NCBI GenBank assembly: GCA_017470345.1
Contig: JAFUEP010000002.1
Span: 1 to 48,283 of the forward strand
From: Prevotella sp.
Lineage (GTDB): Bacteria > Bacteroidota > Bacteroidia > Bacteroidales > Bacteroidaceae
DNA: 48,283 bases
Reading direction: 5' to 3'
The notes below the pieces were generated by a model that saw only the letters and a list, made by a program, of their open reading frames with translations, ran no database searches and had not been told where the DNA came from. The position numbers were made by a program, and so were the translations under genes. Below, piece after piece: positions 25,346-33,968 of the stretch. The first letter of the stretch is position 1, and each line of letters starts with the position of its first letter.

Positions 25346-26506
25346 ATGAAGTCGTGCGCGCATACCCTTACAAGCAGAATGGCCGATAAGACAGCCTGGG
25401 TGGTTTTCCTATTGGTCAATTCTGCTTTTATATTAAAATACACGGCCCGCACCCCCTACAGCCCCCTCCTCTTCCTCGTCCTCTGGCTCGTCGCAGCAGC
25501 AGCCGTCGTCTGGGCCTTCCGCCGCATCGTCAGCAGCGAACGGCGCGCCCGCTGGGCCGTGACGGCGATGACCGTCGCGGCCGTGGCACTCATCGCGGCG
25601 CTGCTCATCGTCGTCGACCCCCTGAGCGTCAACGTCGACCGCTGGTCGGCCACGACCTACTGGCTCGACGCCCTCTTCGACGGCGTCTATCCCTACGGCG
25701 TCCACACCCACGTCTGCGAGACCAACTACCCGTCGCCCTTCCCCCTCTGGCACTATCTCAACCTGCCCTTCTGGCTCATGGGCGACGTCGGCCTCGGGCT
25801 CATCTTCTTCCTCCTGCTCCTCGTCGTCACCCTGCAGTGGTTCCGGCGCTCCTGGCGCCTCACCGCCCAGGCCCTCCTGCTGCTGCTGCTCTCGCCCGCC
25901 TACTGGTGGGAGGTGGCCGTGCGCAGCGACGGCCTGAGCAACGCCCTCCTCATCTTCTGCGTCGTCCTCTTCATGGAGCGCCGCCGCATCAGCTTCACCA
26001 CCCACTGGCCCCTGGCCGCCCTCATCGTCGGACTGGCCGCCGCCACCCGCCTCTCGGCCATCATCCCCCTCGGCCTCTATCTCGCCGCCTCCTATCTGCG
26101 CAGCAGCCGACTGAGCCTTTGCCTGTCGCCCCTGATCGTCGTGGCCGTCGTCGCCGCCTTCTTCATGCCCTTCATCCTCTGGGACACCACGACGTGGCCC
26201 TTCCTCGGCCGCAACCCCCTGCTCACCCAGTCGTCCACCGGCAACCCCTGGACGCTGCTCGCGATGGCCGCCGTCGCCCTGCTGCTCATCCTGCGCTACA
26301 ACAAGAATCTCTGGCGATATATGAACAGCACCGCCGCCTTCATGTTCCTTTTCTTCCTCGTCGCCATCACCTACAACCACCTCGTCAACCACGCCGGCAC
26401 TCATCCCTTCGACGATGCCGACTTCGACATATCCTACCTCACGCTGTCCTTGCCATACGCCCTCTATGCCATCGCAGCCCCTAAAACCACACCACTGAGC
26501 GCATGA
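25346..26506 (+). CDS. Polytopic membrane protein, glycosyltransferase-like (GT87/DUF2029-type)
   Basis: 386 residues with about ten hydrophobic helices. Features suggest a lipid-linked sugar transferase: an acidic loop after the second helix region (WSATTYWLDALFDGVYPYGVHTHV), PSPFPLWHYLNLPFWL, and VAVRSDGLSNALLIF in a later loop. Members of the GT87 and related GT-C groups use polyprenyl-phosphate sugars on the periplasmic side. I recognise the fold type, not the specific enzyme. Translation may start at 25346, directly after the porZ stop, or at 25379 (MADKTAW). The stop overlaps the next start (ATGA at 26503-26506), and the next gene is a GtrB-type transferase that makes polyprenyl-phosphate sugars, which supports a donor-maker and user pair. 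Confidence 0.75.
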   Translation: MKSCAHTLTSRMADKTAWVVFLLVNSAFILKYTARTPYSPLLFLVLWLVAAAAVVWAFRRIVSSERRARWAVTAMTVAAVALIAALLIVVDPLSVNVDRWSATTYWLDALFDGVYPYGVHTHVCETNYPSPFPLWHYLNLPFWLMGDVGLGLIFFLLLLVVTLQWFRRSWRLTAQALLLLLLSPAYWWEVAVRSDGLSNALLIFCVVLFMERRRISFTTHWPLAALIVGLAAATRLSAIIPLGLYLAASYLRSSRLSLCLSPLIVVAVVAAFFMPFILWDTTTWPFLGRNPLLTQSSTGNPWTLLAMAAVALLLILRYNKNLWRYMNSTAAFMFLFFLVAITYNHLVNHAGTHPFDDADFDISYLTLSLPYALYAIAAPKTTPLSA

Positions 26507-27456
26507 AGAAAGTATCCGTCATCATACCCTGCTACAACGAGCAGAGCAACATCCGACCCCTCTACGAGGCCCTCACACGGCTCTTCGAGAGCCACCCGCA
26601 ATACGCTTGGGAAGTCGTCATGATCAACGACGGCAGCACCGACCAGACCCTCAGCGAGATCCGCCGCCTCCGCGAGCACGACCCACGCATCTGCTACGTC
26701 GACCTCTCGCGCAACTTCGGCAAGGAGCGCGCCATGCTCGCCGGCTTCGACTACGCCACGGGCGACTGCGCCGCCATCATCGACGCCGACCTGCAGCATC
26801 CGCCCATGGTCATCGGCCAGATGCTCGAGCTCTGGGAGCAGGGCTATCAGGACGTCTACGCCCAGCGACAGACGCGCGGCCGCGAGAGCTTCATGCGCAA
26901 GCACCTGACGCGCCTCTACTACCGCATCCTGCAGCGCATGGCCGACACCGAGGTGCTCACCAACGTGGGCGACTTCCGACTGCTCGACCGCCGCTGCATC
27001 GACGCCCTGCGCCAGCTGCGCGAGACGCAGCGCTACACCAAGGGCCTCTACTGCTGGATCGGATTCCGTAAGACCTTCGTGCCCTTCACCACCGACGACC
27101 GCCGCGAGGGCCACTCCTCGTTCAACACCTGGAAGCTCTTCAACCTCGCCGTCGAGGGCATCACCAGCTACTCCACCGCCCCCCTCCGCATGGCCACCGT
27201 CATGGGCACCGTCATCTCCCTCCTGGCCTTCGTCTACATGATCGTCGTGCTCATGAAGACCATCATCGTCGGCGAGCCCGTCCCGGGCTATCCCACCCTC
27301 ATCTGCGTCATCCTCCTGCTCGGCGGCCTCCAGCTGCTCTCCATCGGCATCATCGGCGAATACCTCAGCCGCATCTTCCACGAATCGAAGCAGCGGCCCG
27401 TCTACATCGTCAACGAGCTGGCCGTCAACGAGCGGCCCGAGAGCGCCCATTTGTAA
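26503..27456 (+). CDS. GtrB/DPM1-type glycosyltransferase family 2
   Basis: 317 residues. The N-terminal GT-A domain (about 1-225) starts VSVIIPCYNEQSNI and carries VVMINDGSTDQT and AAIIDADLQHPP, the usual nucleotide-sugar and metal site (D-A-D). Two hydrophobic helices follow at about 228-252 and 264-288 and the cytoplasmic end is IGEYLSRIFHESKQRPVYIV. This arrangement is that of enzymes that move a sugar from a nucleotide to polyprenyl phosphate, such as GtrB and ArnC-like proteins. It overlaps the membrane gene upstream by four bases, so the two are probably made together. A GtrA-like flippase is encoded 8 kb away at 35281. Confidence 0.9.
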   Translation: MKKVSVIIPCYNEQSNIRPLYEALTRLFESHPQYAWEVVMINDGSTDQTLSEIRRLREHDPRICYVDLSRNFGKERAMLAGFDYATGDCAAIIDADLQHPPMVIGQMLELWEQGYQDVYAQRQTRGRESFMRKHLTRLYYRILQRMADTEVLTNVGDFRLLDRRCIDALRQLRETQRYTKGLYCWIGFRKTFVPFTTDDRREGHSSFNTWKLFNLAVEGITSYSTAPLRMATVMGTVISLLAFVYMIVVLMKTIIVGEPVPGYPTLICVILLLGGLQLLSIGIIGEYLSRIFHESKQRPVYIVNELAVNERPESAHL

Positions 27457-27540
27457 GGAAAATTCGCAGTTTTCCAGACCATTCATCTAACCGATTGATT
27501 TTCAGATAAATAATATATGCAGAACAAAGAAACGGCCCTT

Positions 27541-27610
27541 CTCCATCAAAGAAGCGGTGCTTTTCACCTCGAAAAGCGGCACTTCTCTGCCCGAAAAGCA
27601 CCGCTTCTCG
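27541..27610. repeat. GAAAAGCACCGCTTCTC dispersed repeat, locus 2
   Basis: GAAGCGGTGCTTTTC, GAAAAGCGGCACTTCTC and GAAAAGCACCGCTTCTC follow each other and can pair. The frame of the next gene happens to be open across the repeat, which could cause its start to be called too early at 27517. Confidence 0.85.
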
Positions 27611-27648
27611 CAGGGTGGGGTAGGGCAGTGTCAAAAAAATTCGTAGCC

Positions 27649-29379
27649 ATGCAGCAGCTCCTCGCCCTCATCCTACTGCTCCTGGCGACCCCCACGCCTG
27701 GGCGCGCCCAGCTCATCATCGACGGTCGCCACGTCCACTACGACGCGCGCACCAACACGCTGCTGGCCTGCGTCCCCCGCACGCTCTTCGGCACGTCGCC
27801 CGTGCTCGCCGTCAGCACGTCCGACTCGCTCTGGGCGAGCGTCAGCATCGCCTACCAGGACGTCCACGACAGCTGCTACTTCCGCAAGATCCTCGGCGGA
27901 GTCATCTATCCCGTCGTCATGACCGACACGCTCGGCCAGACCTTCGTGCGCAACCTGCAGTTCACCTTCCTCCCCCTCGTCAGGCTGCACGGCGAGATAG
28001 GCTACGACTACATCGACTCCCATCTCGACTTCACCGACCCCTCGGCAACGGCCACCACAAGGCTCACGACGCGCGTCAGATGGCGCGGAGGCACCACCAA
28101 CGCCCCCGGCAAGCACAAGCGCAACTACAAGCTGAAGCTCGCCCAGGACACCACCCTGCTCGGCATGCGCCATGACGACAGCTGGATCCTCGACGCCGGA
28201 CAGGCCGACGTCTTCCGACTGCGCAACCGCATCGCCATGGACCTGTGGAACGACATGGCCCCCAAGCCCTACTGGGCCGACCGCGAGCCAGAGGCCCGCT
28301 CGGGCGTCAGCGGCCGCGTCGTCGAGGTCTTTCTCGACGACGAATACCGCGGCTTCTACAACCTCTCGGAGAACATGGACCGCAAGCAACTGAAGATCCG
28401 CAAGGTCAACCCCGAGACGGGCCAGATACGCGGATGCCTCTACAAGGGCATCAACTGGGACGCCACGCAGATGTTCGACTCCATCACCGCCTACGACAAC
28501 ACCCTCGGGCGGCTCCGAGGATTCGAGGTCAAATACCCCGACCTACAGGACAGCGACACCACCGACTGGGCACCGCTCGTCGAGGCCATCAACGTCGCCC
28601 GAACCAGCACCGACGAGGACTTCGCACAATGCGTCGAAGAATATTACGACCTGGAGCCCATCTTCTACTACAGCCTCTTCGCCAGCATCACCAATGCCTA
28701 CGACAACAGCGGCAAGAACATGTACTGGGCCGTCTACGACAAGAACATCGACCGCCGACTGACGCCCGCACCATGGGACCTCGACGCCTCCTTCGGACAG
28801 CGCTGGGGCACCGTCCTCACGGGCGAGGAGGACCCCGAGGTGAACCCCATCGTGCCGGAGAGCATGAACGACGTCGACGTCTTCATCTTCTACTGGCTCC
28901 TCAAGACCAACTACAAGGGCTACAACGACCGGCTCAACAGCCGCTACCGCGAGATGCGACAGCCCGGCGGACTGCTCCACACCGACTCGCTCATCCGGCG
29001 CTTCACCGACTACTACGAGCTCATCACCGCCAGCGGCGCCGCACAGCGCGAGGCAGGCCTGTGGAGCGGCGACAGCGACGTCAAGGGCGAGACGATCGAC
29101 TTCAACACCGAGTATGCCTACATCTGCCAGTGGATCGAGCGCCACATGGACGAGATCGACCGCCACACCTTCCCCCTCTACTTCAACGACGCCTTCTTCG
29201 GCCGCGACTCAGAAGGCATCGCCGCCACCACCGCCGACCCCTCCGCCCGGCCCGGCCTCTACGACCTGCAGGGCCGCCGCGTCAGCGACACCTCTCAGTT
29301 CTCAACTCTCAACTCTCAGTTGAAGCCCGGCCTCTACATCGACGGCCGTGGGCGGAAAGTGGTGGTCAGGAAACGATAG
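27649..29379 (+). CDS. Secreted CotH kinase-family protein, with sorting-type tail
   Basis: 576 residues. A signal peptide (MQQLLALILLLLATPTPGRA) is followed by an N-terminal beta region and a CotH domain from about 150 to 470. Family features are RVRWRGGTTNAPGKHKRNYKLKL, SWILDAGQADVFRLRNRIA, RVVEVFLDDEYRGFYNLSENMDR, and PAPWDLDASFGQRWG near 372-386, the segment that holds the metal-binding acidic residue in CotH. CotH proteins are secreted protein kinases in spore-forming bacteria; the substrate in Bacteroidota is not known to me. The tail YDLQGRRVSD...PGLYIDGRGRKVVVRKR is sorting-like and is interrupted by a TCTCAACTCTCA word repeat in frame. The start at 27649 is chosen for the signal peptide; the open frame back to 27517 crosses a dispersed repeat. 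The next CotH gene follows after 35 bases. Confidence 0.87.
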   Translation: MQQLLALILLLLATPTPGRAQLIIDGRHVHYDARTNTLLACVPRTLFGTSPVLAVSTSDSLWASVSIAYQDVHDSCYFRKILGGVIYPVVMTDTLGQTFVRNLQFTFLPLVRLHGEIGYDYIDSHLDFTDPSATATTRLTTRVRWRGGTTNAPGKHKRNYKLKLAQDTTLLGMRHDDSWILDAGQADVFRLRNRIAMDLWNDMAPKPYWADREPEARSGVSGRVVEVFLDDEYRGFYNLSENMDRKQLKIRKVNPETGQIRGCLYKGINWDATQMFDSITAYDNTLGRLRGFEVKYPDLQDSDTTDWAPLVEAINVARTSTDEDFAQCVEEYYDLEPIFYYSLFASITNAYDNSGKNMYWAVYDKNIDRRLTPAPWDLDASFGQRWGTVLTGEEDPEVNPIVPESMNDVDVFIFYWLLKTNYKGYNDRLNSRYREMRQPGGLLHTDSLIRRFTDYYELITASGAAQREAGLWSGDSDVKGETIDFNTEYAYICQWIERHMDEIDRHTFPLYFNDAFFGRDSEGIAATTADPSARPGLYDLQGRRVSDTSQFSTLNSQLKPGLYIDGRGRKVVVRKR

Positions 29380-29414
29380 AATGTGATTTTTTTATAAACA
29401 CAATCAATAAAAAA

Positions 29415-31022
29415 ATGTTGCATCCCTGTCGTCGTCTGCTCACGCTCCTGCTGCTCATCCTGACAGCAGCAACGGCCGTTGGCCAGACCGACGCCTACGA
29501 TGCTGACAACTACCGGCCGACGCACGACCAGACCGTCGTCGGCCGCACCAACCTGCCCATCGTCTTCATCGACACCCGCTGCGGCCGCACGGAGCCGACC
29601 GTCATCCACAAGACCTACCGCGTGGCCGTCCGGATGAAGGTCATCGACAATCCTGACGGCATGAACTACGGCGACACCATCGCCAACCCCGACCAGCGCA
29701 CCGACTACGACGGATGGATCGCCCTGCGCTATCGCGGCAACTCGTCGTTCTCCCTCTCAGCCAAGAAACCCCTCAGCCTGAAGACCATCGAGACCAGCGA
29801 CGTCGACGGACCGAAGCGCAAGACGACGCTGCTGGGCATGCCCAGCGACCACGACTGGGCGCTGCTGGCGCCGTTCAACGACCGCAGCATGATCCGCGAC
29901 GCACTCATGTTCCAGCTGGCCCGACCATTCTTCGAATATACGCCCCGCGTGCGCCACTGCGAGGTCGTCATCGACGGCACCTACTACGGCGTCTACGTCA
30001 TGGCCGAGACGCCCCGCAAGGGCAAGAACCGCCTCAACCTCGACGACCCGGGCTCGGAGGGCGACGCACTGACGGGCGGTTACCACCTGCAGGTGGACCG
30101 CAACGACGAGCCGACGTTCGCCTCGCGCTTTCCCGCCGTCGACGCTGACGGCAATGCCTACCGCCGCTACTATCGCATCTACTTCCAGTATGAGCACCCC
30201 GACTACAACGAGTCGACCGCCCAGCAGCGACAGTACATCCAGCAGGCCGTCTACCGCATGGAGAGCACCCTGAAGAGCGACGACTTCGCCGACCCCGACA
30301 CGGGCTACCGGCAGTATCTCGACGTCACCTCCTTCATCGACCAGATGCTGACGCAGGAGTTTGCAGCCAACATCGACGCCTACCGACAGAGCTTCCACAT
30401 CTACAAGCGGCGCGACAGCCAGGACCCGCGGTTCAAGACCACCATCTGGGACTTCAACATCGCCCTGGGCAATGCCAACTATATCGGCGCGTGGCGCACC
30501 GACGGGTGGCACTATCAGAACACGTGGGAGTCGGACCTGACGGCCTACTACAAGATTCCCTTCTGGTGGGCCCGGCTGATGGAGGACTCCACCTACGTCA
30601 GCGAGCTGCGCCAGCGCTGGGCCCTCTATCGCCGCACCACCTACAGCGAGCGCCACATCACCCAGACCATCGACTCGCTCGTCAGCCTCCTCGACGCCGA
30701 CGGCGCCCGCGAGCGCAACTATCAGACGTGGCCCATCTGGGGCCGCGCCATCTGGCCCGTGCCTTACCATAAGATGGTCAACACGTGGGAAAAGGAAATC
30801 GAATACCTCAGGACGTGGATCACGGAACGCCTCCACTGGATGGACACGGAGCTTGGCTACGTCGCTGAGGAGCCCCAGCCCGAGCCGCCGACCGTCGACC
30901 CGCAGGTCAAGGCCTACTACAACATGAAGGGCCAGCGGCTGCCGTCGCTCGGCTCAGCCACGGGCTTCGTCATCATACTCTACACCGATGGAACAACAAA
31001 GAAAATCTACATCCGCCCCTGA
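29415..31022 (+). CDS. Second secreted CotH kinase-family protein
   Basis: 535 residues. The signal peptide is LLTLLLLILTAATAVGQ after MLHPCRR. The CotH domain (about 70-440) shows ALRYRGNSSFSLSAKKPLSLK, DHDWALLAPFNDRSMIRDAL, HCEVVIDGTYYGVYVMAET and TTIWDFNIALGNANY near 343-357. The last segment has Asn where the upstream paralogue has Asp (WDFN against WDLD); the Asn form is, as far as I recall, common in Bacteroidota members, so it is not proof of inactivity. The C-terminal YNMKGQRLPS...IILYTDGTTKKIYIRP is a diverged sorting-like tail. The start is set by an A-rich site (AAAAAAATG); the open frame upstream overlaps the first CotH gene and is not coding. The next gene's possible start at 30988 overlaps the end of this one. 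Confidence 0.87.
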   Translation: MLHPCRRLLTLLLLILTAATAVGQTDAYDADNYRPTHDQTVVGRTNLPIVFIDTRCGRTEPTVIHKTYRVAVRMKVIDNPDGMNYGDTIANPDQRTDYDGWIALRYRGNSSFSLSAKKPLSLKTIETSDVDGPKRKTTLLGMPSDHDWALLAPFNDRSMIRDALMFQLARPFFEYTPRVRHCEVVIDGTYYGVYVMAETPRKGKNRLNLDDPGSEGDALTGGYHLQVDRNDEPTFASRFPAVDADGNAYRRYYRIYFQYEHPDYNESTAQQRQYIQQAVYRMESTLKSDDFADPDTGYRQYLDVTSFIDQMLTQEFAANIDAYRQSFHIYKRRDSQDPRFKTTIWDFNIALGNANYIGAWRTDGWHYQNTWESDLTAYYKIPFWWARLMEDSTYVSELRQRWALYRRTTYSERHITQTIDSLVSLLDADGARERNYQTWPIWGRAIWPVPYHKMVNTWEKEIEYLRTWITERLHWMDTELGYVAEEPQPEPPTVDPQVKAYYNMKGQRLPSLGSATGFVIILYTDGTTKKIYIRP

Positions 31023-32025
31023 CGGCCGACGCATGACCCACGTCGACATGCTCAAGGCGCTGGCCATGCTGCTCGTCGTCATGGGCCACGTCTTCTATTT
31101 CTGCACCTATAATGAGACGGGCTTCGACGACGAGCTCATCTTCAACGTCATCTGCACCTTCCACGTGCCACTGTTCTGGTTTCTCTCTGGCTTCGTCGTC
31201 TATGAGGCGCCCTCGATGCGCAAGTCAATGCGCAAGTCGTGGAGCTTCCTCCGACCCATGCTCGTCGTCGGCCTGGCCAACGCCCTGCTCATCGGCAAGG
31301 TCAGCGGATTCTTCCTCGAAGGCGGCCACAACGGCTACTGGTATCTCCTGGCCCTCGCCATCTTCTACCTCGTCATGCCTGTATTCCGGGTAACGTCAAA
31401 TCTGCTGATAAATAAAAAAGGTTACACGTTCCTGGCCGACGTCCTGCTGGCCATGGCCGTCTGGATGGCGTTCAAGGTGCTGGTGCATCTGCCCGAGCCG
31501 ATCCTGTCGGTGTTCACTATATACAGCTGCTACATCTTCTGGCCATTCTTCATCATCGGATTTCTCGTGAGGAAATACGAGCTGCACCGACTGCTCACCG
31601 ATAGCCACAGCCTCGCCAAGGGACTCCTCCTAGCCGCCGCCTACGTGCTGACGCTCACGGCCTGCTACGACAGGCTGCAGACGCTGGAAGGACTGACGTC
31701 CGTCGTCGTCGAGGGCCTCATCGCCCTGCTGGCCATCGCAGCCCTCTTCGCCCTGTTCTATCAGCTACGCGACAACCAGACAGTGGTCAGCCGACAGCTC
31801 CTCTTCGTCGGCCGCCACACGCTCCACATCTACATCTTCCACTACTTCTTCATCCGCTTCATCTCGACGCCCTTCCTGCAGGGGCCGCAGATGAACGTGC
31901 TGCTGAAGCTGGCCGTCGTCACGGCCATTGCCGTGGCCGTCGTCTATGCCTCGATCCTGCTGGGCTGGCTCTACGACAGGACCATACAGTTGCTAAAAAC
32001 AGCTTGCCGTAATCTTTCCGCCTAA
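30988..32025 (+). CDS. Acyltransferase family 3 membrane protein
   Basis: 345 residues with about ten hydrophobic helices. The family opening is MTHVDMLKALAMLLVVMGHVFYF, with the conserved His near the end of the first helix, then FHVPLFWFLSGFVVY and later GRHTLHIYIFHYFFIRF. Such enzymes acylate (often O-acetylate) surface glycans or lipids across the inner membrane. The start is 30988 (overlapping the CotH gene by 35 bases) or the ATG at 31033, which begins MTHVDML and leaves a 10-base gap; I cannot decide. It is the last gene of a plus-strand run from porZ onward and is followed by a repeat array that separates it from a convergent operon. Confidence 0.88.
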   Translation: MEQQRKSTSAPDGRRMTHVDMLKALAMLLVVMGHVFYFCTYNETGFDDELIFNVICTFHVPLFWFLSGFVVYEAPSMRKSMRKSWSFLRPMLVVGLANALLIGKVSGFFLEGGHNGYWYLLALAIFYLVMPVFRVTSNLLINKKGYTFLADVLLAMAVWMAFKVLVHLPEPILSVFTIYSCYIFWPFFIIGFLVRKYELHRLLTDSHSLAKGLLLAAAYVLTLTACYDRLQTLEGLTSVVVEGLIALLAIAALFALFYQLRDNQTVVSRQLLFVGRHTLHIYIFHYFFIRFISTPFLQGPQMNVLLKLAVVTAIAVAVVYASILLGWLYDRTIQLLKTACRNLSA

Positions 32026-32040
32026 TCAACCTTTATTTAA

Positions 32041-32291
32041 AACAACGAATTAAAACGAATTTCACGAATTAAACGAATTATTATCCTATTTCACAAATTA
32101 AAAAACGAATTTCACAAATTGTCCGCTATCAACAGTGATTACCTGTGAGCAGTAAATTCGTGAAATTCGTTTTTAATTCGTGAAATTCGTTTTTAATTCG
32201 TGAAATTCGTTTTTAATTCGTGAAATTCGTTTTTAATTCGTTTAATTCGTGAAATTTGTTTTAATTCGTGAAATTAGTTTTAATTCGTTGT
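32041..32291. repeat. AATTCGTGAAATTCGTTTTT array folded as a large inverted repeat
   Basis: The left arm (32041-32120) uses the complementary words AACGAATTAAAACGAATTTC and ACAAATT. The right arm (32155-32291) has at least six copies of AATTCGTGAAATTCGTTTTT. Between them lie about 35 unique bases (32121-32155). It separates two convergent gene groups and could act as a two-way terminator. Confidence 0.88.
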
Positions 32292-32320
32292 ATATAAAAA
32301 AACGTGTGTCAAGCAGTGGC

Positions 32321-33946
32321 TCACTCGTATTCTATGTGGTTCAAGCGCCGCATGACGTTGGTCATCGGGCGGGTGAACACGAGGTAGGGCCGTCCGCTGA
32401 CCTCCACGACCTCATAGCGATAGTCGTCGACCTCGTAGGTCGGCTCCTTGTAGGCCAGCAGCCGCTGATGGGGCATCAGTCGGCTCAGGTCCTCATCGTC
32501 GAGCACGAAGGTCACCTTACTGACCGTCGTCGTCGAGTCCGGCAACTGCCAGACGTAGAGCGACTGGTCAGCGCAGAGCTCCGGCTCTGTGTAGGCCGTC
32601 GGGTCGTGACAGATGCGGCTGACGACGTCGTCGGGCAGGAAGACGAGCTTCTCCTTGCCGTAGAGGCGGGCGGCACAGCGCATGTTGACGTCGGTAGAAT
32701 CGAAGGCCATATAGGAACTGTAGTATCCGAACGTGATGCAGGGATTGACGTAGCGATCGCGGAAATAATCCATCACCTTGTTCTCACCACGCACAGGACA
32801 GCTGACGGCTATCAGCTCGCGGCCCGGCGCCTTCATCTGTGCCTCAGCCCGGCGCCAGCAGTCGTGGTTCTCCTGCCTGACCAAACAGGCCGGCACGAGC
32901 ATGATCAGCATCACGACCGAGGCCAGGGCCGCAAGGCGCCGCTGCCAGACGTTGCCCACGCGCATCGTCAGCACCTCAATGAGCAGCAGCGTCGAGATGA
33001 ACTCCACGAAGAAGCAGACGCGCTCAAGGTTAGTGCCGCACAGCACGACGATGCCCACGGCCGCCAACAGCGTCACAAAGGCCGGTAAACGCTCGCTGAC
33101 AGCTTTTCTCGTCGCCGCCTTATCCCTTCGCCAGCAGACGGCCAAAGTGAGCAGGAGGAGCCAGAAAACGCGCATATTGAACACCAAGTTGATGGCTCCG
33201 CTGAGGAAGCGGTTCAGCATGGTGATGCCCTCCGTCGAACGGTTCCAGATGCCTGGCGAGGCGAGCACGCAGAGGGTGCCCACCATATACCACAGCATGG
33301 GAATCGCGAGGCGTCGGGCCGTCGGCTGCTTCCTGTTGATAAAGAGATAGGCAGCGAAGCCTATGCTCATGGGCAGCGAGAGCCCCTCGTGGCTGCAGCC
33401 GACGAAGAAGGCCAGGGGCGCGAGCAGCACCGTCGCCACCGTCAGCGGCCGTTCCTTCCGACGGCGCATCCAGAGGAGCAGGCCCATCGTGGCCGTGAGC
33501 ACCCACAGGTAGTTGAACGTGCCGATGTTCCACAGCATCGTCGTCGACAGACCCCGGATGACGACGAGCACGAAGAAGCTGACCGCCACGGCCGCAAAGA
33601 GGCGTCGCGAGGGGTCGGCCGTCAGCCAGCAGGCCGAGAGATGGATGAGCAGGACGAAGAGCAGCGCGTTGATCACCTCGAGCACCACCGGGGGGACGAA
33701 GACGAGGAAGGCCTGTGCCATGACATGGACCACCCACCGGCCGTTGGTCACCATATAGTGGGTCCACTGCGATCGGAACACGTCGCCCAGCGAACGGATC
33801 GACTCGACGGGGGCCGACTCGTCCTCCTGCCACATGAACCGATAGATGATGTCGTCGCTCAGCGTCGGCACGTCGAGCAAGTACAGACAGAGCATGGCCA
33901 CGCCGAGCAGGGCGAGGAAGAGCCGGTAAGATTTCTGTTGCTTCAT
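32321..33946 (-). CDS. DUF6056-like polytopic membrane protein, possible glycosyltransferase
   Basis: 541 residues with about ten to twelve hydrophobic helices over residues 1-400 and a soluble C-terminal part of about 140 residues. Early residues LDVPTLSDDIIYRFMW and the segments NGRWVVHVMAQAF and FFVGCSHEGLSLPMSIG match a group of Bacteroidota and firmicute membrane proteins (DUF6056) thought to be sugar transferases of the GtrC or GT-C type; that role is inferred. The start at 33946 is chosen because it begins MKQQKSYRLFLALLGVAML, while the longer open frame overlaps the phosphatase gene. It lies 22 bases after that gene's stop, as the last gene of the nadA-gtrA-phosphatase run. GtrA nearby would supply the flipped lipid-linked sugar. 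Confidence 0.75.
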   Translation of the reverse strand: MKQQKSYRLFLALLGVAMLCLYLLDVPTLSDDIIYRFMWQEDESAPVESIRSLGDVFRSQWTHYMVTNGRWVVHVMAQAFLVFVPPVVLEVINALLFVLLIHLSACWLTADPSRRLFAAVAVSFFVLVVIRGLSTTMLWNIGTFNYLWVLTATMGLLLWMRRRKERPLTVATVLLAPLAFFVGCSHEGLSLPMSIGFAAYLFINRKQPTARRLAIPMLWYMVGTLCVLASPGIWNRSTEGITMLNRFLSGAINLVFNMRVFWLLLLTLAVCWRRDKAATRKAVSERLPAFVTLLAAVGIVVLCGTNLERVCFFVEFISTLLLIEVLTMRVGNVWQRRLAALASVVMLIMLVPACLVRQENHDCWRRAEAQMKAPGRELIAVSCPVRGENKVMDYFRDRYVNPCITFGYYSSYMAFDSTDVNMRCAARLYGKEKLVFLPDDVVSRICHDPTAYTEPELCADQSLYVWQLPDSTTTVSKVTFVLDDEDLSRLMPHQRLLAYKEPTYEVDDYRYEVVEVSGRPYLVFTRPMTNVMRRLNHIEYE

Positions 33947-33968
33947 GCGCGTCTCTTTATGTCTGGAA

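Noticed and set aside
23240-25363. 707-residue minus-strand frame opposite porZ
   Set aside because: Shadow of the porZ frame; Val/Asp/Ala-rich with no family features.
27517-27648. N-terminal extension of the first CotH protein
   Set aside because: The extension is encoded by a dispersed repeat and would place a signal peptide internally.
28245-29414. Long upstream extension of the second CotH gene
   Set aside because: It overlaps the first CotH gene out of frame and is Arg/Pro/His-rich; the signal peptide begins at 29415.
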